NCBI GenBank assembly: GCA_030696465.1
Contig: JAUYSE010000169.1
Location: forward strand, 1 to 24,042
Source of the DNA: Legionellaceae bacterium
Lineage (GTDB): Bacteria; Pseudomonadota; Gammaproteobacteria; Legionellales; Legionellaceae
Direction: 5' to 3'
DNA: 24,042 bases
Positions 1 to 8,322 of this stretch are shown one piece after another. Numbering within the stretch: position 1 is the stretch's first letter; each line of letters opens with the position of its first letter. The position numbers and the translations under genes were made by a program. The notes beneath the pieces were generated by a model, which was given only the letters and a program-made list of their open reading frames with translations, ran no database searches and was not told the DNA's origin.

Positions 1-1092
1 GGGATACCTCGAGTGATACTCTCTTATCTACAGCAGTACCAGGATGATATGCGGGTACTTGTACGCATACCACCCTATTATTTTTTTATTTTATCTCAAG
101 ATACTTCCAAAGAAATTGCTTTATTATTGGTGTCATGGAATCCCAATTATTATTGGAAAATTGTTCGCTTAATTATAAAAGGAATATTTTTATATAAAAC
201 TACACCCTCTGTGCCTTGTTATTTAATTAACTTAGATCTTGGGGGGCTTGAAAATGCACAATACATCCAGGCATTAAATGCGAAGAATATTAGGGTGATA
301 GTAATGATATATGATTTAATCCCTATAATAAACCCAGAATATTGCTCAGCAAATATTACTCGTAAATTCGTAAAAAAAATATTTAATGCACTACATTATG
401 CAAAAGGAGTTATAAGTGTTTCAAAGGTAACACAAGATATTTTCATGCAATATGCTTTATCAATAGAGAAACATCTCCCCCCACTAGTAACAGCAGGTCT
501 TGCGCCGGGATTGTCGTCTTATTTACCCCAAGATAAACCTCTTATTAGTACGGCTTATTTTGTAACGGTGGGAGCTATTAGATCACGTAAAAACCACTTA
601 TTATTATTGCATGTATGGCGAAATTTAGCCGATCGATTGGGAGAATCTACCCCAACACTTGTTATTATTGGTAGACGTCGCAATGCTTGTCAGTACACTA
701 TTGCCATGTTAACTCGTTGCAAAAAAATACAGAAAGTTATTATGGAGACTCAATGTTCAGATAATTCCTTAGCACATTACTTGCAGTATGCACGAGCACT
801 ATTGTTCCCCTCTTTTGCAGAAGGATTTGGATTGCCATTAGTGGAAGCATTAAGTGCACATATTCCAGTGATTGTTAGCGATTTACCAGTGTTTAGAGAA
901 ATTGCTGGTGCTACTCCTGATTATATTGATCCAGTAGATGGGATGAAGTGGATGCAATATATTGAGGATTATGCTCAAGATGAAAGTAAGTTAAGGCAAG
1001 CCCAGTTAAAGCGGATGAAAAATTTTGTGCCTCCTCTTTGGGAAGATCACTTTGCTAAGATAGAGGCTTTTATTGACTCATTAGAAGAATAA
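1..1092 (+). CDS. Glycosyltransferase family 4, 5'-partial at window edge
   Basis: The protein would transfer a sugar from a nucleotide-sugar donor to a growing surface glycan such as LPS or capsule. The frame is open from base 1. The first possible start is a GTG at 13, but the glycine-rich N-terminal acceptor-site segment usual in GT4 enzymes is missing, so the gene almost certainly begins outside the window. Counting from the GTG (359 residues), the GT-B C-terminal domain shows the donor-phosphate segment RSRKNH (about 190-195) and the family E-x7-E motif in SFAEGFGLPLVEAL (E270 and E278). The gene is visibly AT-rich. It converges on another GT4 gene, with 30 bases between the stop codons. 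The family call is secure; donor, acceptor and pathway cannot be read from the sequence. Confidence 0.85.
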   Translation, partial: GIPRVILSYLQQYQDDMRVLVRIPPYYFFILSQDTSKEIALLLVSWNPNYYWKIVRLIIKGIFLYKTTPSVPCYLINLDLGGLENAQYIQALNAKNIRVIVMIYDLIPIINPEYCSANITRKFVKKIFNALHYAKGVISVSKVTQDIFMQYALSIEKHLPPLVTAGLAPGLSSYLPQDKPLISTAYFVTVGAIRSRKNHLLLLHVWRNLADRLGESTPTLVIIGRRRNACQYTIAMLTRCKKIQKVIMETQCSDNSLAHYLQYARALLFPSFAEGFGLPLVEALSAHIPVIVSDLPVFREIAGATPDYIDPVDGMKWMQYIEDYAQDESKLRQAQLKRMKNFVPPLWEDHFAKIEAFIDSLEE

Positions 1093-1122
1093 AAAATAGT
1101 TTGAAAATAAGAGTACAAACAT

Positions 1123-2364
1123 TCATAAGAGAGTAGGATTATTTTTGTAAGCATGCAATTGCTCACAAGCCGAAATCGCAACTTTAGCGCTTTTATCCCA
1201 AGAAAATAACTTCGCTTGTTGCAAACTATGTCCTATCAGTGTTTGTCGAAACGTCTCATCGTTTAATACTTCCATGATTTTTTGTGAAATATCTTTTTCA
1301 TCGTGAGGGTTAAATAAAGAATCAGTTCGACCGATAATCTCCGGAATACTGGAGGTGTTTGATCCAATTACAGGCGCCCCACAACACATGGCTTCTAGTA
1401 TGGGGAGTCCAAAACCTTCAGACAAAGAAGGAAATACGAAGAGGTGGCATATTTGGTAAAGTATAGCCATTGTCTCGTCAGATATGTGGCCAGTTATGAT
1501 AACTTCATGGTCGGTTAATTCACAGAATCGGATATGTGCCATAAATTGTGCTTTACGTTTTTTAGAGATATTACCAACAAGAAGTAATTGATATTGATTG
1601 CGTAAAAACTGAGGTAATTCCGAATAAGCGCTAATTAAGCGGAAATGATTTTTACGTTTATCAGTTGAGCTAGAATACATCAAAAATGGCTTCTTTAGAT
1701 CAAAAAGTTGAAGTGTTTTGTTTATCTCTTCCTTGCTAATTTTTTTATGCCTAAAAGAACTTCCTGCAGAGATATTAAAAAATTTTTTCTGATGGAGATT
1801 AAGTACAGTTTTAGCCTCTTCAACTGAGAAGCGGGATATGGTCAACCATGCAGTTGCACGTTTAAGATGCTCTATTTTATGCAAATAGTACTGTTTTCTT
1901 TTGGGCTTTAGTTTGAAATAATGCTGCATATTTAAAAAAGGAATTAAATCATAGAATGTCACTATTATTGGAGTTTTTTGAGCAATTATTCCAATGCTTG
2001 TAATGGCTCCACTCTTATAGTGTTCAAAAAGACTTGAAATATGGACAATATCGGGTGATAAATCCATAATGAATTGTTCATAGGATTGCTCTGCCCTCTT
2101 TTGCCCCCAGGTTCCCGGTATTTTTTGACAATATTGCACGAATTTAGGCATGATCCATATTCGAAAACTTTCTTTTGATAAAATGCCGTGAAAAGCCGCT
2201 TGTATCGGCTGAATGGTTTCTGTAAATAATCCATTTAGTACAATAATGATTTCATGGTCGCCCCTATTTTGCGCAATTGCAAGTGCCAGAGAAAGAGTGT
2301 AGCGGCCAATTCCTCGAAATCGACTTTTGCCTTGAGCTCCTTGTAAATCCAACACAATACGCAT
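1123..2364 (-). CDS. Glycosyltransferase family 4
   Basis: A complete 413-residue GT-B glycosyltransferase, probably acting on a cell-surface polysaccharide. The N-terminal domain opens with the usual GT4 strand and glycine-rich acceptor segment (RFRGIGRYTLSLALAI, residues 15-30). The C-terminal domain has the basic segment DKRKNH (235-240) and the E-x7-E motif in LSEGFGLPILEAM (E316 and E324). No signal peptide or membrane segment is evident. Its ATG overlaps the nth stop codon by one base (TAATG), with a strong AGGAGG ribosome-binding site inside the end of nth, so it is translated as the last gene of the metG-rnfB-nth operon. Its higher AT content than nth, and a sugar transferase in an otherwise informational operon, suggest later acquisition. 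Substrate unknown. Confidence 0.88.
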   Translation of the reverse strand: MRIVLDLQGAQGKSRFRGIGRYTLSLALAIAQNRGDHEIIIVLNGLFTETIQPIQAAFHGILSKESFRIWIMPKFVQYCQKIPGTWGQKRAEQSYEQFIMDLSPDIVHISSLFEHYKSGAITSIGIIAQKTPIIVTFYDLIPFLNMQHYFKLKPKRKQYYLHKIEHLKRATAWLTISRFSVEEAKTVLNLHQKKFFNISAGSSFRHKKISKEEINKTLQLFDLKKPFLMYSSSTDKRKNHFRLISAYSELPQFLRNQYQLLLVGNISKKRKAQFMAHIRFCELTDHEVIITGHISDETMAILYQICHLFVFPSLSEGFGLPILEAMCCGAPVIGSNTSSIPEIIGRTDSLFNPHDEKDISQKIMEVLNDETFRQTLIGHSLQQAKLFSWDKSAKVAISACEQLHAYKNNPTLL

Positions 2365-3002
2365 TAGCTACCTCCCTCCTTAAACCCATACTCACACAAA
2401 TCCTGAATTAAACACGCCTGACAACGTGGTTTCTTTGCAATACAAATATAACGTCCATGCAGAATCAACCAATGATGTGCTTCTTGTATATACTCAGAAG
2501 GGATCACTTGCATCAATTGTTGCTCGACCGCCAAAGGGGTTTTGCCCTGTGCTAAGCCCGTGCGATTGGCGACTCTAAAAATATGCGTATCCACGGCAAG
2601 GGTGGCTTGATTAAAGGCAATGCTTAATACCACATTGGCGGTTTTTCGTCCGACACCAGGTAGTGCCTCCAGTGCGGCGCGTGTTGCAGGCACTTGACTG
2701 TGGTGTTCAGCGATTAATATTGCACAGGTTTTGAGGATGTGCCGTGCCTTGGTTTTATAGTAATTCAGGCTTCTTAAGGCAAAAGCGAGGGTATCTTCGC
2801 CCAGCGCCAGCAGCTGCTCTGGTGTATTTGCTTTCGCAAATAAAGGCCCAGTGACCTTATTGACGCTTTTATCCGTGCTTTGTGCAGACAGCATAACGGC
2901 GATCAGCAACTCAAACGGAGTGGTATACTGTAGCTCTGTTTCCGGCTCAGGATTTTCCGCTTTAAAGCGTTCAAAAATTTTCTGACAGGTTTCAGTATTC
3001 AT
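2364..3002 (-). CDS. nth: Endonuclease III (DNA glycosylase/AP lyase)
   Basis: Nth removes oxidised pyrimidines from DNA and cuts the abasic site by beta-elimination in base excision repair. The 212 residues align with the E. coli enzyme with almost identical numbering. The helix-hairpin-helix LPGVGRKTANVVL contains catalytic Lys120, and AVDTHIFRVANRTGL contains Asp138. The 4Fe-4S cluster cysteines are C187, C194, C197 and C203 in the C-x6-C-x2-C-x5-C pattern. All key residues are present, so it should be active. Its start overlaps the rnfB stop by four bases (ATGA), and its stop overlaps the start of the downstream glycosyltransferase, so it sits in a translationally coupled operon. An nth next to an rnf-type gene is familiar from gammaproteobacteria. 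Confidence 0.97.
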   Translation of the reverse strand: MNTETCQKIFERFKAENPEPETELQYTTPFELLIAVMLSAQSTDKSVNKVTGPLFAKANTPEQLLALGEDTLAFALRSLNYYKTKARHILKTCAILIAEHHSQVPATRAALEALPGVGRKTANVVLSIAFNQATLAVDTHIFRVANRTGLAQGKTPLAVEQQLMQVIPSEYIQEAHHWLILHGRYICIAKKPRCQACLIQDLCEYGFKEGGS

Positions 3003-3595
3003 AATGTTTTTTTGCGTTGCAGGGCTTCAAGAATATAGGCTTGCTTGGCTTGTTTATCGGCCAAGTGATCTTGGCTTTGGGTTTTTAACAGGCGTTTTTC
3101 TTGATAGATGCGTTCTTTTTCTTGATTTTGTTGTAGAGAGCGCAAGAGTTTTCGCTGATAACGCAGACGTGCGGCAGGGGGCTCATACGTAGGGGCATCC
3201 TGGGGGAGCATCTCTATGCAATCGACCGGGCAGGGTTCAACACATAAGCCACAGCCGGTGCAGGCCACTTCTAAAATTTGATGCATTTGTTTGGCACTAC
3301 CGATAATGGCATCGACGGGGCAAGCCTGGATGCACTTAGTGCAGCCGATACATTCTGCTTCACGGACGTGTGCCACCGCAGGGGCTTGAGGCTTAAGTGC
3401 CGCAATATAGGGTTCAGGATCTACTTGCAGCAGTGTTGCCAGAGCCTTGACGGTAGACGCACCGCCTGGCGGACATTGCCCAATGTTGGCCTGTCCGGCC
3501 GCAATGGCTTGGGCGTAGGGCAGGCAACCGGGATATCCACATTGTCCGCACTGGGTTTGTGGGAGTAATTCATCAATACTGGCAGCTGAGATCAT
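2999..3595 (-). CDS. rnfB: RnfB/RsxB-type ferredoxin-like electron-transfer protein
   Basis: An iron-sulfur electron carrier related to the B subunit of the Rnf/Rsx complex. In that complex, RnfB passes electrons between soluble carriers and the membrane subunits; Rsx also reduces SoxR in E. coli. The 198 residues hold the RnfB-type four-cysteine domain (C16, C19, C24, C41, followed by PPGG). Two ferredoxin 4Fe-4S motifs follow: C82-x2-C-x2-C-x3-C92 with PVDAI, and C112-x2-C-x2-C-x3-C122 with PVDC. A charged, probably coiled C-terminal tail closes the protein. The N-terminal membrane helix of classical RnfB is missing, and no other rnf/rsx genes lie nearby, so it may work as a soluble carrier. 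One possibility is that it serves Nth or another iron-sulfur client. ATG overlaps the metG stop by four bases. Confidence 0.9.
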   Translation of the reverse strand: MISAASIDELLPQTQCGQCGYPGCLPYAQAIAAGQANIGQCPPGGASTVKALATLLQVDPEPYIAALKPQAPAVAHVREAECIGCTKCIQACPVDAIIGSAKQMHQILEVACTGCGLCVEPCPVDCIEMLPQDAPTYEPPAARLRYQRKLLRSLQQNQEKERIYQEKRLLKTQSQDHLADKQAKQAYILEALQRKKTL

Positions 3596-5229
3596 GGTGC
3601 TTCCAGCATGAGCGCGATCTGCGCTTTATCCACACGCTGCATCAGTGGGGTGAATGGACGAATGGTATGAGCCAGTAAAGGCTCAGCAATATTCAGCCAA
3701 TCAAGCGGCGCGCATTGTAAAAATTGCTCACTAGCTTCGGCCATGGCAGGTAATACGGGCTTTAAAAAAGTAATCAAAAGCCGGAATAAATTAATCCCTT
3801 GTGTACAAATGGCTTGTACTTGTGGGAGTTGCTCAGGATCTTTCGCCAGTGTCCAAGGTTTTTGGGTATCAATATATTGATTGACCTGATCAGCAGCTTC
3901 CATAATAAGACGCATGGCTTGTGCGTAATCGCGTTGTATATAAGCCTCTTGAATGGTGGGGCTATAGCTCAGCAGTTTTTTATATAATGCCGGTTCTGGT
4001 AACGTATCAGCGAGTTGGCAATCAAAATATTTTTGCAGGAATGTGGCGGTTCGACTCGCAATATTAACAATTTTACCAACAAGATCGGCATTGATTTTTT
4101 GGATAAAATCATCCCATTGAATATCAATGTCTTCTACGGTTCCGTTTAACTTACAGGCAATATAATAGCGAAGATACTCGGGGTTCAGATGTGTGGCGTA
4201 TTGTCTGGCTTCAATAAAAGTACCGCGAGATTTTGACATTTTCTTGCCATCAATGGTCAAAAATCCATGTGCAAAAATGCCATTAGGTAAACGGAAGCTT
4301 GCGCCGTGCAGAATCGCCGGCCAGAATAAGGCATGGAAATAGACAATGTCTTTGCCAATGAAATGGTAAAGTTCCGTATTACTGTCGGATTTCCAATAGT
4401 GATTAAAATCGGTAGCGGTTTGATCACAATAGTGTTGAAAGGCCCCCATATAGCCAATGGGCGCATCTAACCAGACATAAAAATATTTATTAGGGGCATC
4501 GGGGATGGGAAAACCAAAATAAGGCGCGTCACGCGAGATATCCCAGCGCTGCAGACCCTGACTAAACCATTCTTCTAATTTATTGGTCGCTTCTTTAGGA
4601 AGAATACCTTGTTGCAGCCACTGTTTTAAAAAGGCTTCATAGCGCGGTAAATTAAAAAAGTAATGCTCAGATACTTTTTGTATGGGGGCTGTTCCAGAGA
4701 GAGTAGAAATAGGATTAATGAGATCAGTGGGGTTATAGGTTGCGCCACAGGCTTCACAATTATCGCCATATTGATCTGGGGCTTGGCAACGAGGGCAGCC
4801 GCCTTTTACATAGCGATCCGGGAGAAACATCGCTTTTTCAGAATCATAGGCTTGTTCTATGGCTTCTTGAATAATATCGCCATTATCTTGTAATTTTTTA
4901 TAAATTTGTTGCACGAGTTGTTCGCTTTCTGGCGAATGCGTCGTGTGGTATACGTCATAATCAATATAAAAATGTTCAAAGTCTTTTAGATGACTTTTAC
5001 GAATATTAATGCTTAATTCTTCTGGGCTACACCCTAGTTGTTCTGCTTTTAGCATCATCGGCGTGCCGTGTGCATCTATGCCACAAATACTAATGCAGCT
5101 ATGCCCCTGCATTTTTTGTGTGCGCACCCAAATGTCGGATTGAATATGCTCAACCAGATGACCCAAATGTAAATGGCCATTGCCATAAGGTAAAGCAGTA
5201 GTAACGAGTAATTGACGTTTGGATGACAT
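3592..5229 (-). CDS. metG: Methionyl-tRNA synthetase
   Basis: It charges tRNA-Met with methionine in the cytoplasm and is essential for translation. The class I signature HLGH is at residues 21-24 and KMSKS at 330-334. The zinc knuckle has C145, C148, C158 and C161, and an anticodon-binding helical domain follows. The ATG at 5229 was chosen over an in-frame GTG at 5247 because AAGG lies seven bases upstream of it and the N-terminus then matches the family. At 545 residues it lacks the C-terminal tRNA-binding (Trbp111-like) domain that lengthens E. coli MetG to about 677; such short forms are known. It heads the leftward metG-rnfB-nth-glycosyltransferase operon, preceded by a good extended -10 promoter. 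Confidence 0.97.
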   Translation of the reverse strand: MSSKRQLLVTTALPYGNGHLHLGHLVEHIQSDIWVRTQKMQGHSCISICGIDAHGTPMMLKAEQLGCSPEELSINIRKSHLKDFEHFYIDYDVYHTTHSPESEQLVQQIYKKLQDNGDIIQEAIEQAYDSEKAMFLPDRYVKGGCPRCQAPDQYGDNCEACGATYNPTDLINPISTLSGTAPIQKVSEHYFFNLPRYEAFLKQWLQQGILPKEATNKLEEWFSQGLQRWDISRDAPYFGFPIPDAPNKYFYVWLDAPIGYMGAFQHYCDQTATDFNHYWKSDSNTELYHFIGKDIVYFHALFWPAILHGASFRLPNGIFAHGFLTIDGKKMSKSRGTFIEARQYATHLNPEYLRYYIACKLNGTVEDIDIQWDDFIQKINADLVGKIVNIASRTATFLQKYFDCQLADTLPEPALYKKLLSYSPTIQEAYIQRDYAQAMRLIMEAADQVNQYIDTQKPWTLAKDPEQLPQVQAICTQGINLFRLLITFLKPVLPAMAEASEQFLQCAPLDWLNIAEPLLAHTIRPFTPLMQRVDKAQIALMLEAP

Positions 5230-5262
5230 ATTTTCGCCTTGTAACACGATAAAAAACAGCGA

Positions 5263-5271
5263 AGTATAGCA
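5263..5271 (-). promoter_or_regulatory. Extended -10 promoter of the metG operon
   Basis: On the minus strand the sequence reads TGC-TATACT, an extended -10 element, with its last base 33 bases upstream of the metG ATG. That would give a leader of about 25 to 30 nucleotides. No convincing -35 hexamer lies 17 bases further upstream, as is usual for promoters with an extended -10. No attenuator or T-box-like structure fits in the short leader. Confidence 0.5.
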
Positions 5272-5402
5272 TAAATTTTAAACGCGTATAGCGTCTTTGT
5301 TGAAAGCTTAGGGTCGCCGTATCTTGTATTCAAAATTATGGCACCATATCCGGGAAGAGACCGTAATGGCATAGCTTCGCACATAAATAAAACCACTATG
5401 TC

Positions 5403-5446
5403 AATGAATTCCCGCCTTTCCAATCTAGAAAAAGCGGGAATTCATT
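5403..5446. repeat. Palindromic dispersed repeat, copy 1
   Basis: Two perfect 13-base arms (AATGAATTCCCGC and its reverse complement) enclose an 18-base loop. The stretch 5411-5443 recurs exactly, in inverted orientation, at 23493-23525, so this belongs to a dispersed repeat family rather than being a one-off terminator. A smaller hairpin (AAGGAG, three-base loop, CTCCTT) follows at 5452-5466. Both lie downstream of the small secreted-protein gene and upstream of metG. Neither is followed by a run of U, so intrinsic termination is doubtful. Confidence 0.85.
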
Positions 5447-5490
5447 TATGTAAGGAGACGCTCCTTTGACGGATGCCTAATTTCAGCGGT

Positions 5491-5895
5491 TTATATTTTG
5501 ACTCGCTTAACATGTTTTTTATCATTAAGGCGATTGTTTACGGATTGAAGACCATTAATAATAGCTCTGATATCGCTCGGATCATCGCAACCAATGTCTA
5601 ATGCATATTTGATCTGAATAATAGCGGCCACTAATACTTCTTGCGCTTTATCAAACCATTTAAGCGAGATATAGTTACTCGCATAATAAACATTTAACCC
5701 ATCCAGATTAGCCTGGCAGACCGGGAGGGATTGGTGACTCGATATTTGATATAATTGTAATGATAACTGCTTACATTGTTTGGCAAGCGTCCCTGGATTA
5801 TTCTCGGCTAAAAGAGGCGAAAAACTATACGCATTTATAGCAAACGCGTTTGCAGCAAACATCCATGTTAATAACAACGTCCGTAAGTATGTCAT
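5491..5895 (-). CDS. Small secreted protein of unknown function
   Basis: I do not recognise this 134-residue protein. It begins with a typical Sec signal peptide: a basic start (MTYLR), a hydrophobic core (TLLLTWMFAANAFA), and a likely cleavage after A19 or A22. The mature part is about 112 residues, apparently mostly helical, with three cysteines (C41, C60, C103) and a basic tail (DKKHVKRVKI). This suggests a soluble periplasmic or exported protein. The ATG has an AAGGA ribosome-binding site a few bases upstream. It is read leftward as a single gene, separated from metG by the repeat-containing gap and from the protease gene by about 190 bases. Its position beside effector-like genes is suggestive but proves nothing. 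Confidence 0.7.
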   Translation of the reverse strand: MTYLRTLLLTWMFAANAFAINAYSFSPLLAENNPGTLAKQCKQLSLQLYQISSHQSLPVCQANLDGLNVYYASNYISLKWFDKAQEVLVAAIIQIKYALDIGCDDPSDIRAIINGLQSVNNRLNDKKHVKRVKI

Positions 5896-6089
5896 TAGTC
5901 CTTCTCCCTAAAAGACATGATGATAAGTTATCTCCAACACATTATTTAAATACAAAAAAATTCAAAACCTTACCTTGTATTGTTATATACATATCACAAT
6001 ATACGCGTGAACAACAAGATGGGACTGCCCTGATGTAGGCTTTTTGCTATTAAGTTAACGTCAGCTCTGGTAGGAAGGGGGTATTAATG
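5896..6089. other. Intergenic gap, no recognised feature
   Basis: These 194 AT-rich bases separate two leftward genes. They must contain the promoter of the secreted-protein gene, but I see no hexamer pair good enough to call, and no hairpin-plus-T terminator for the protease gene that ends at 6090. Confidence 0.4.
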
Positions 6090-8036
6090 CTAGGTAAGTG
6101 TCGGTGGTTTCTGCGTAACTACTGCAGTGGGTGCTATCATTTTATTTTTCTGAAAAAATCCCTGTGGGCTCAGAAAACTAAAGGCTTCTTGATATTCTTG
6201 AATCTGTTTTTTCATGCTAGTGAGTAGCTTTTTTTCCGTCGCAAAAACATCTTTTATTTTGGTGCTGTTTTGTTGGATTGCGTCTTTAATTTTTTCTTCC
6301 AAGGTTTTTACTTTATGGGCAGTGGATTTCCAGTATCCTCGTGTTAAGAATTCGAGGATTATAGAGAGTTTATCTATAATACTATAGAGTTTACCGAGTA
6401 TTGGTCTTTTTCGATTATAAGCGGCACTGACTAATTGCAAATCGTTTGTAATTTCTGTTAGTTTTTTTTGAATAGTTTCTTGTTCTGGTTGAGAGAGTAG
6501 CGTTTTCATCTCCTCTGAGTAGTTTTTTGCTTTCGTGGCTAAGGCCTCACAAATATGAGGAGTTATCTCAAGTGTGTCGATAAACTTTTGGGTGTTTTCA
6601 CCAATGGCGTTCCATTGTTGATAATCTTTAGGCCGTTTGGCATCGCGCGTGCTGCGATCGATATCATAGATAGCTTTGAGACAACCATCAGATATGTTTT
6701 TTTCATAAGGATCTGTAGTTAAAAAACAGATGGCCCCTTCAATATCTCCAGTGTAAATTTTGCTGAGCACTTGAGGGAGGTGCGTAATATCAGTCGTTTT
6801 TTCTTGGATAGTTTTAGTAATTATATCGATGGCTTTCTGAAAAGAACTATACGTGGCGCTCTTAGAGGTCGCATCGAGGATAAACAAAGAAGATGGCGGT
6901 GCGGATACTAGCGCCTTTTTGACAGAAGAAGGTGCTGGAGGTAAGGAGGATTTTGCAGCGGGGGTTACTGCTATGGGGGCTTGTTTTTCCGGCGTCGTTG
7001 GTGGAACCTCTTTCTTCTCTGTTTGCGGGGCGAGAGTGCTTTTGTTTTCTATAGGGTGACTGACAGTTTTCGGTGTTTTCTGAGAGACCGAAGACTGTGG
7101 TAAGCTGAGTAGTGTGAGCTGAATATCATATACCAATTGTGGTCTGAAATTGTAGCTCACTTCTGCTGCATGCGTTGCAGGTAAGCTAGACGTTTCGCAG
7201 CGATAAAATTTATTAATGGCGTCAAAGGCGATTCCGCGGGTGTCTGCAATGCTTTGTAAGATTTCAGGAATTTTTGTGAATAGTCCGTATTCTTTAAGTG
7301 TTTTTATACGTTCATCTTCCTCGTCTGGAAAAGATAAGAGAGCCTTAATGCATTCTGAGGTGAAAACTCCTGAGTGACACAGCTCTTTTATAATTTCTTG
7401 GAAAAACAGGCTAGAGGAGCATCCATGAATAGCCGTTGTTGTTCTCATATGACTTAGTTGTTCTGAGCGAATGGCTTCTCGCCCCGGATTGGGTTCCGCT
7501 TTTTTTTCGGCGAGAAATCGACGGGCATTCTCTAGTGAATAAGGGCCACAGGAGGAACCATCCGATTGTTGCCAGGCTTCAGTATAGACTTTTTTTGTAC
7601 AATGTTCGCTTTTTAAACTGTCGGGCCATTTTTCTTGTAGCACTGCGTTAATGCGCTGTATTTCTGTATTTACCGCACTGGGCAGTTTTTTGGAGACACT
7701 CATAGAATCCGCATATCCAAAATGCGCGCTTATTATTTTTTTGTCACTGTGTTTTTCGGTAGTTTCTTCAAGGCGCATTGCTAGCGAAGTCCAGTGCCCC
7801 CCACCTAAATTGATAGGTAACATGACATGGAAAGGAAATTCGAGGATGTCTGGAAGAAGGCTTTCTTGAAAATCAGTGTGAGCACCTCGTCTTGTGGGTG
7901 GGACATATAAGCGACAGGCGGCGGTGTTTTGCCAGTGAATCCCCACATCGTTCATTTGCGCTTCCGTGTACCAATAATTTAAATTAGCAACACGGTTATC
8001 AAAGTGAAATGCGGCGGTATTTACAGTGGTTTGCAT
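6090..8036 (-). CDS. CE-clan (Ulp1/YopJ-like) cysteine protease, putative effector
   Basis: A 648-residue multidomain protein. The N-terminal ~200 residues fit the CE-clan peptidase fold: His81 in GGGHWTSLAM, Asp110 in FGYADSM, the oxyanion Gln157, and Cys163 in QSDGSSCGPYSLEN. The Gln and Cys are six residues apart, as in Ulp1. CE-clan members in host-associated bacteria act as deubiquitinases or deNEDDylases (SseL, ChlaDub1 and relatives) or as acetyltransferases (YopJ). A Pro/Ala/Lys-rich linker spans about 330-385, followed by a 250-residue helical C-terminal region ending in a short FFQK-containing, proline-rich tail. There is no signal peptide, so export would need a type III or IV system. 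The ATG has AGGAGT five bases upstream. Neighbours are two other effector-like genes. Protease fold likely; substrate and secretion inferred. Confidence 0.72.
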   Translation of the reverse strand: MQTTVNTAAFHFDNRVANLNYWYTEAQMNDVGIHWQNTAACRLYVPPTRRGAHTDFQESLLPDILEFPFHVMLPINLGGGHWTSLAMRLEETTEKHSDKKIISAHFGYADSMSVSKKLPSAVNTEIQRINAVLQEKWPDSLKSEHCTKKVYTEAWQQSDGSSCGPYSLENARRFLAEKKAEPNPGREAIRSEQLSHMRTTTAIHGCSSSLFFQEIIKELCHSGVFTSECIKALLSFPDEEDERIKTLKEYGLFTKIPEILQSIADTRGIAFDAINKFYRCETSSLPATHAAEVSYNFRPQLVYDIQLTLLSLPQSSVSQKTPKTVSHPIENKSTLAPQTEKKEVPPTTPEKQAPIAVTPAAKSSLPPAPSSVKKALVSAPPSSLFILDATSKSATYSSFQKAIDIITKTIQEKTTDITHLPQVLSKIYTGDIEGAICFLTTDPYEKNISDGCLKAIYDIDRSTRDAKRPKDYQQWNAIGENTQKFIDTLEITPHICEALATKAKNYSEEMKTLLSQPEQETIQKKLTEITNDLQLVSAAYNRKRPILGKLYSIIDKLSIILEFLTRGYWKSTAHKVKTLEEKIKDAIQQNSTKIKDVFATEKKLLTSMKKQIQEYQEAFSFLSPQGFFQKNKMIAPTAVVTQKPPTLT

Positions 8037-8073
8037 TTAAACTCCTGTGCTTATATTATCACCCATTGGGTTT

Positions 8074-8079
8074 ATTATA
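8074..8079 (-). promoter_or_regulatory. Possible -10 element of the protease gene
   Basis: The minus strand reads a perfect TATAAT here, about 40 bases upstream of the protease ATG. No clear -35 hexamer is found at 16 to 18 bases, so this is only a candidate in an AT-rich region. Confidence 0.3.
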
Positions 8080-8215
8080 AATCATGATTGACGGGGGTGC
8101 TATAGTTACAGGGTTTATAAGTTTGTTATAGCGCTTTTAATAGGGTGACTTTATAGCATCTTGCCGCGGTTTAGGGGGTGAATCTATATTAAGAAATTTC
8201 TTGTTTTGCACCAAC

Positions 8216-8224
8216 TTATCCACA
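8216..8224 (+). promoter_or_regulatory. Perfect DnaA box
   Basis: TTATCCACA, the consensus high-affinity DnaA-binding nonamer. A second identical box lies 107 bases downstream in the same orientation. Finding both in a 415-base non-coding region is far above chance, though binding is untested. Confidence 0.5.
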
Positions 8225-8271
8225 GGATGAATGTTTGTTCGAGTTGTTTGTTGTGATCATTTGATTTTAAT

Positions 8272-8284
8272 TATCAATGCGTTG
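8272..8284 (+). promoter_or_regulatory. IHF-consensus site
   Basis: TATCAATGCGTTG matches the IHF consensus WATCAA-N4-TTR at every defined position. It lies between the two DnaA boxes, a layout seen at bacterial origins and at DNA-bending regulated promoters. IHF sites are short and can occur by chance in AT-rich DNA. Confidence 0.4.
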
Positions 8285-8322
8285 CAAATTTTGTTTTTTT
8301 CTGTGCGCGTAGGCTTGATAAT

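Noticed and set aside
3004..3568. Rightward ORFs opposite rnfB
   Set aside because: They are antisense shadows of a cysteine-rich conserved gene and show no family features.
3626..3634. A perfect DnaA box inside metG
   Set aside because: It lies within a well-conserved coding region with no AT-rich surroundings or partner boxes, so it is best explained by the protein sequence.
5403..5466. Intrinsic terminator for the secreted-protein gene
   Set aside because: The hairpins are strong but have no T-run in the reading direction, and the larger one is a copy of a dispersed repeat.
5850..6038. A 62-residue rightward ORF overlapping the secreted-protein start
   Set aside because: No ribosome-binding site, no recognisable domain, and it is antisense to a better-supported gene.
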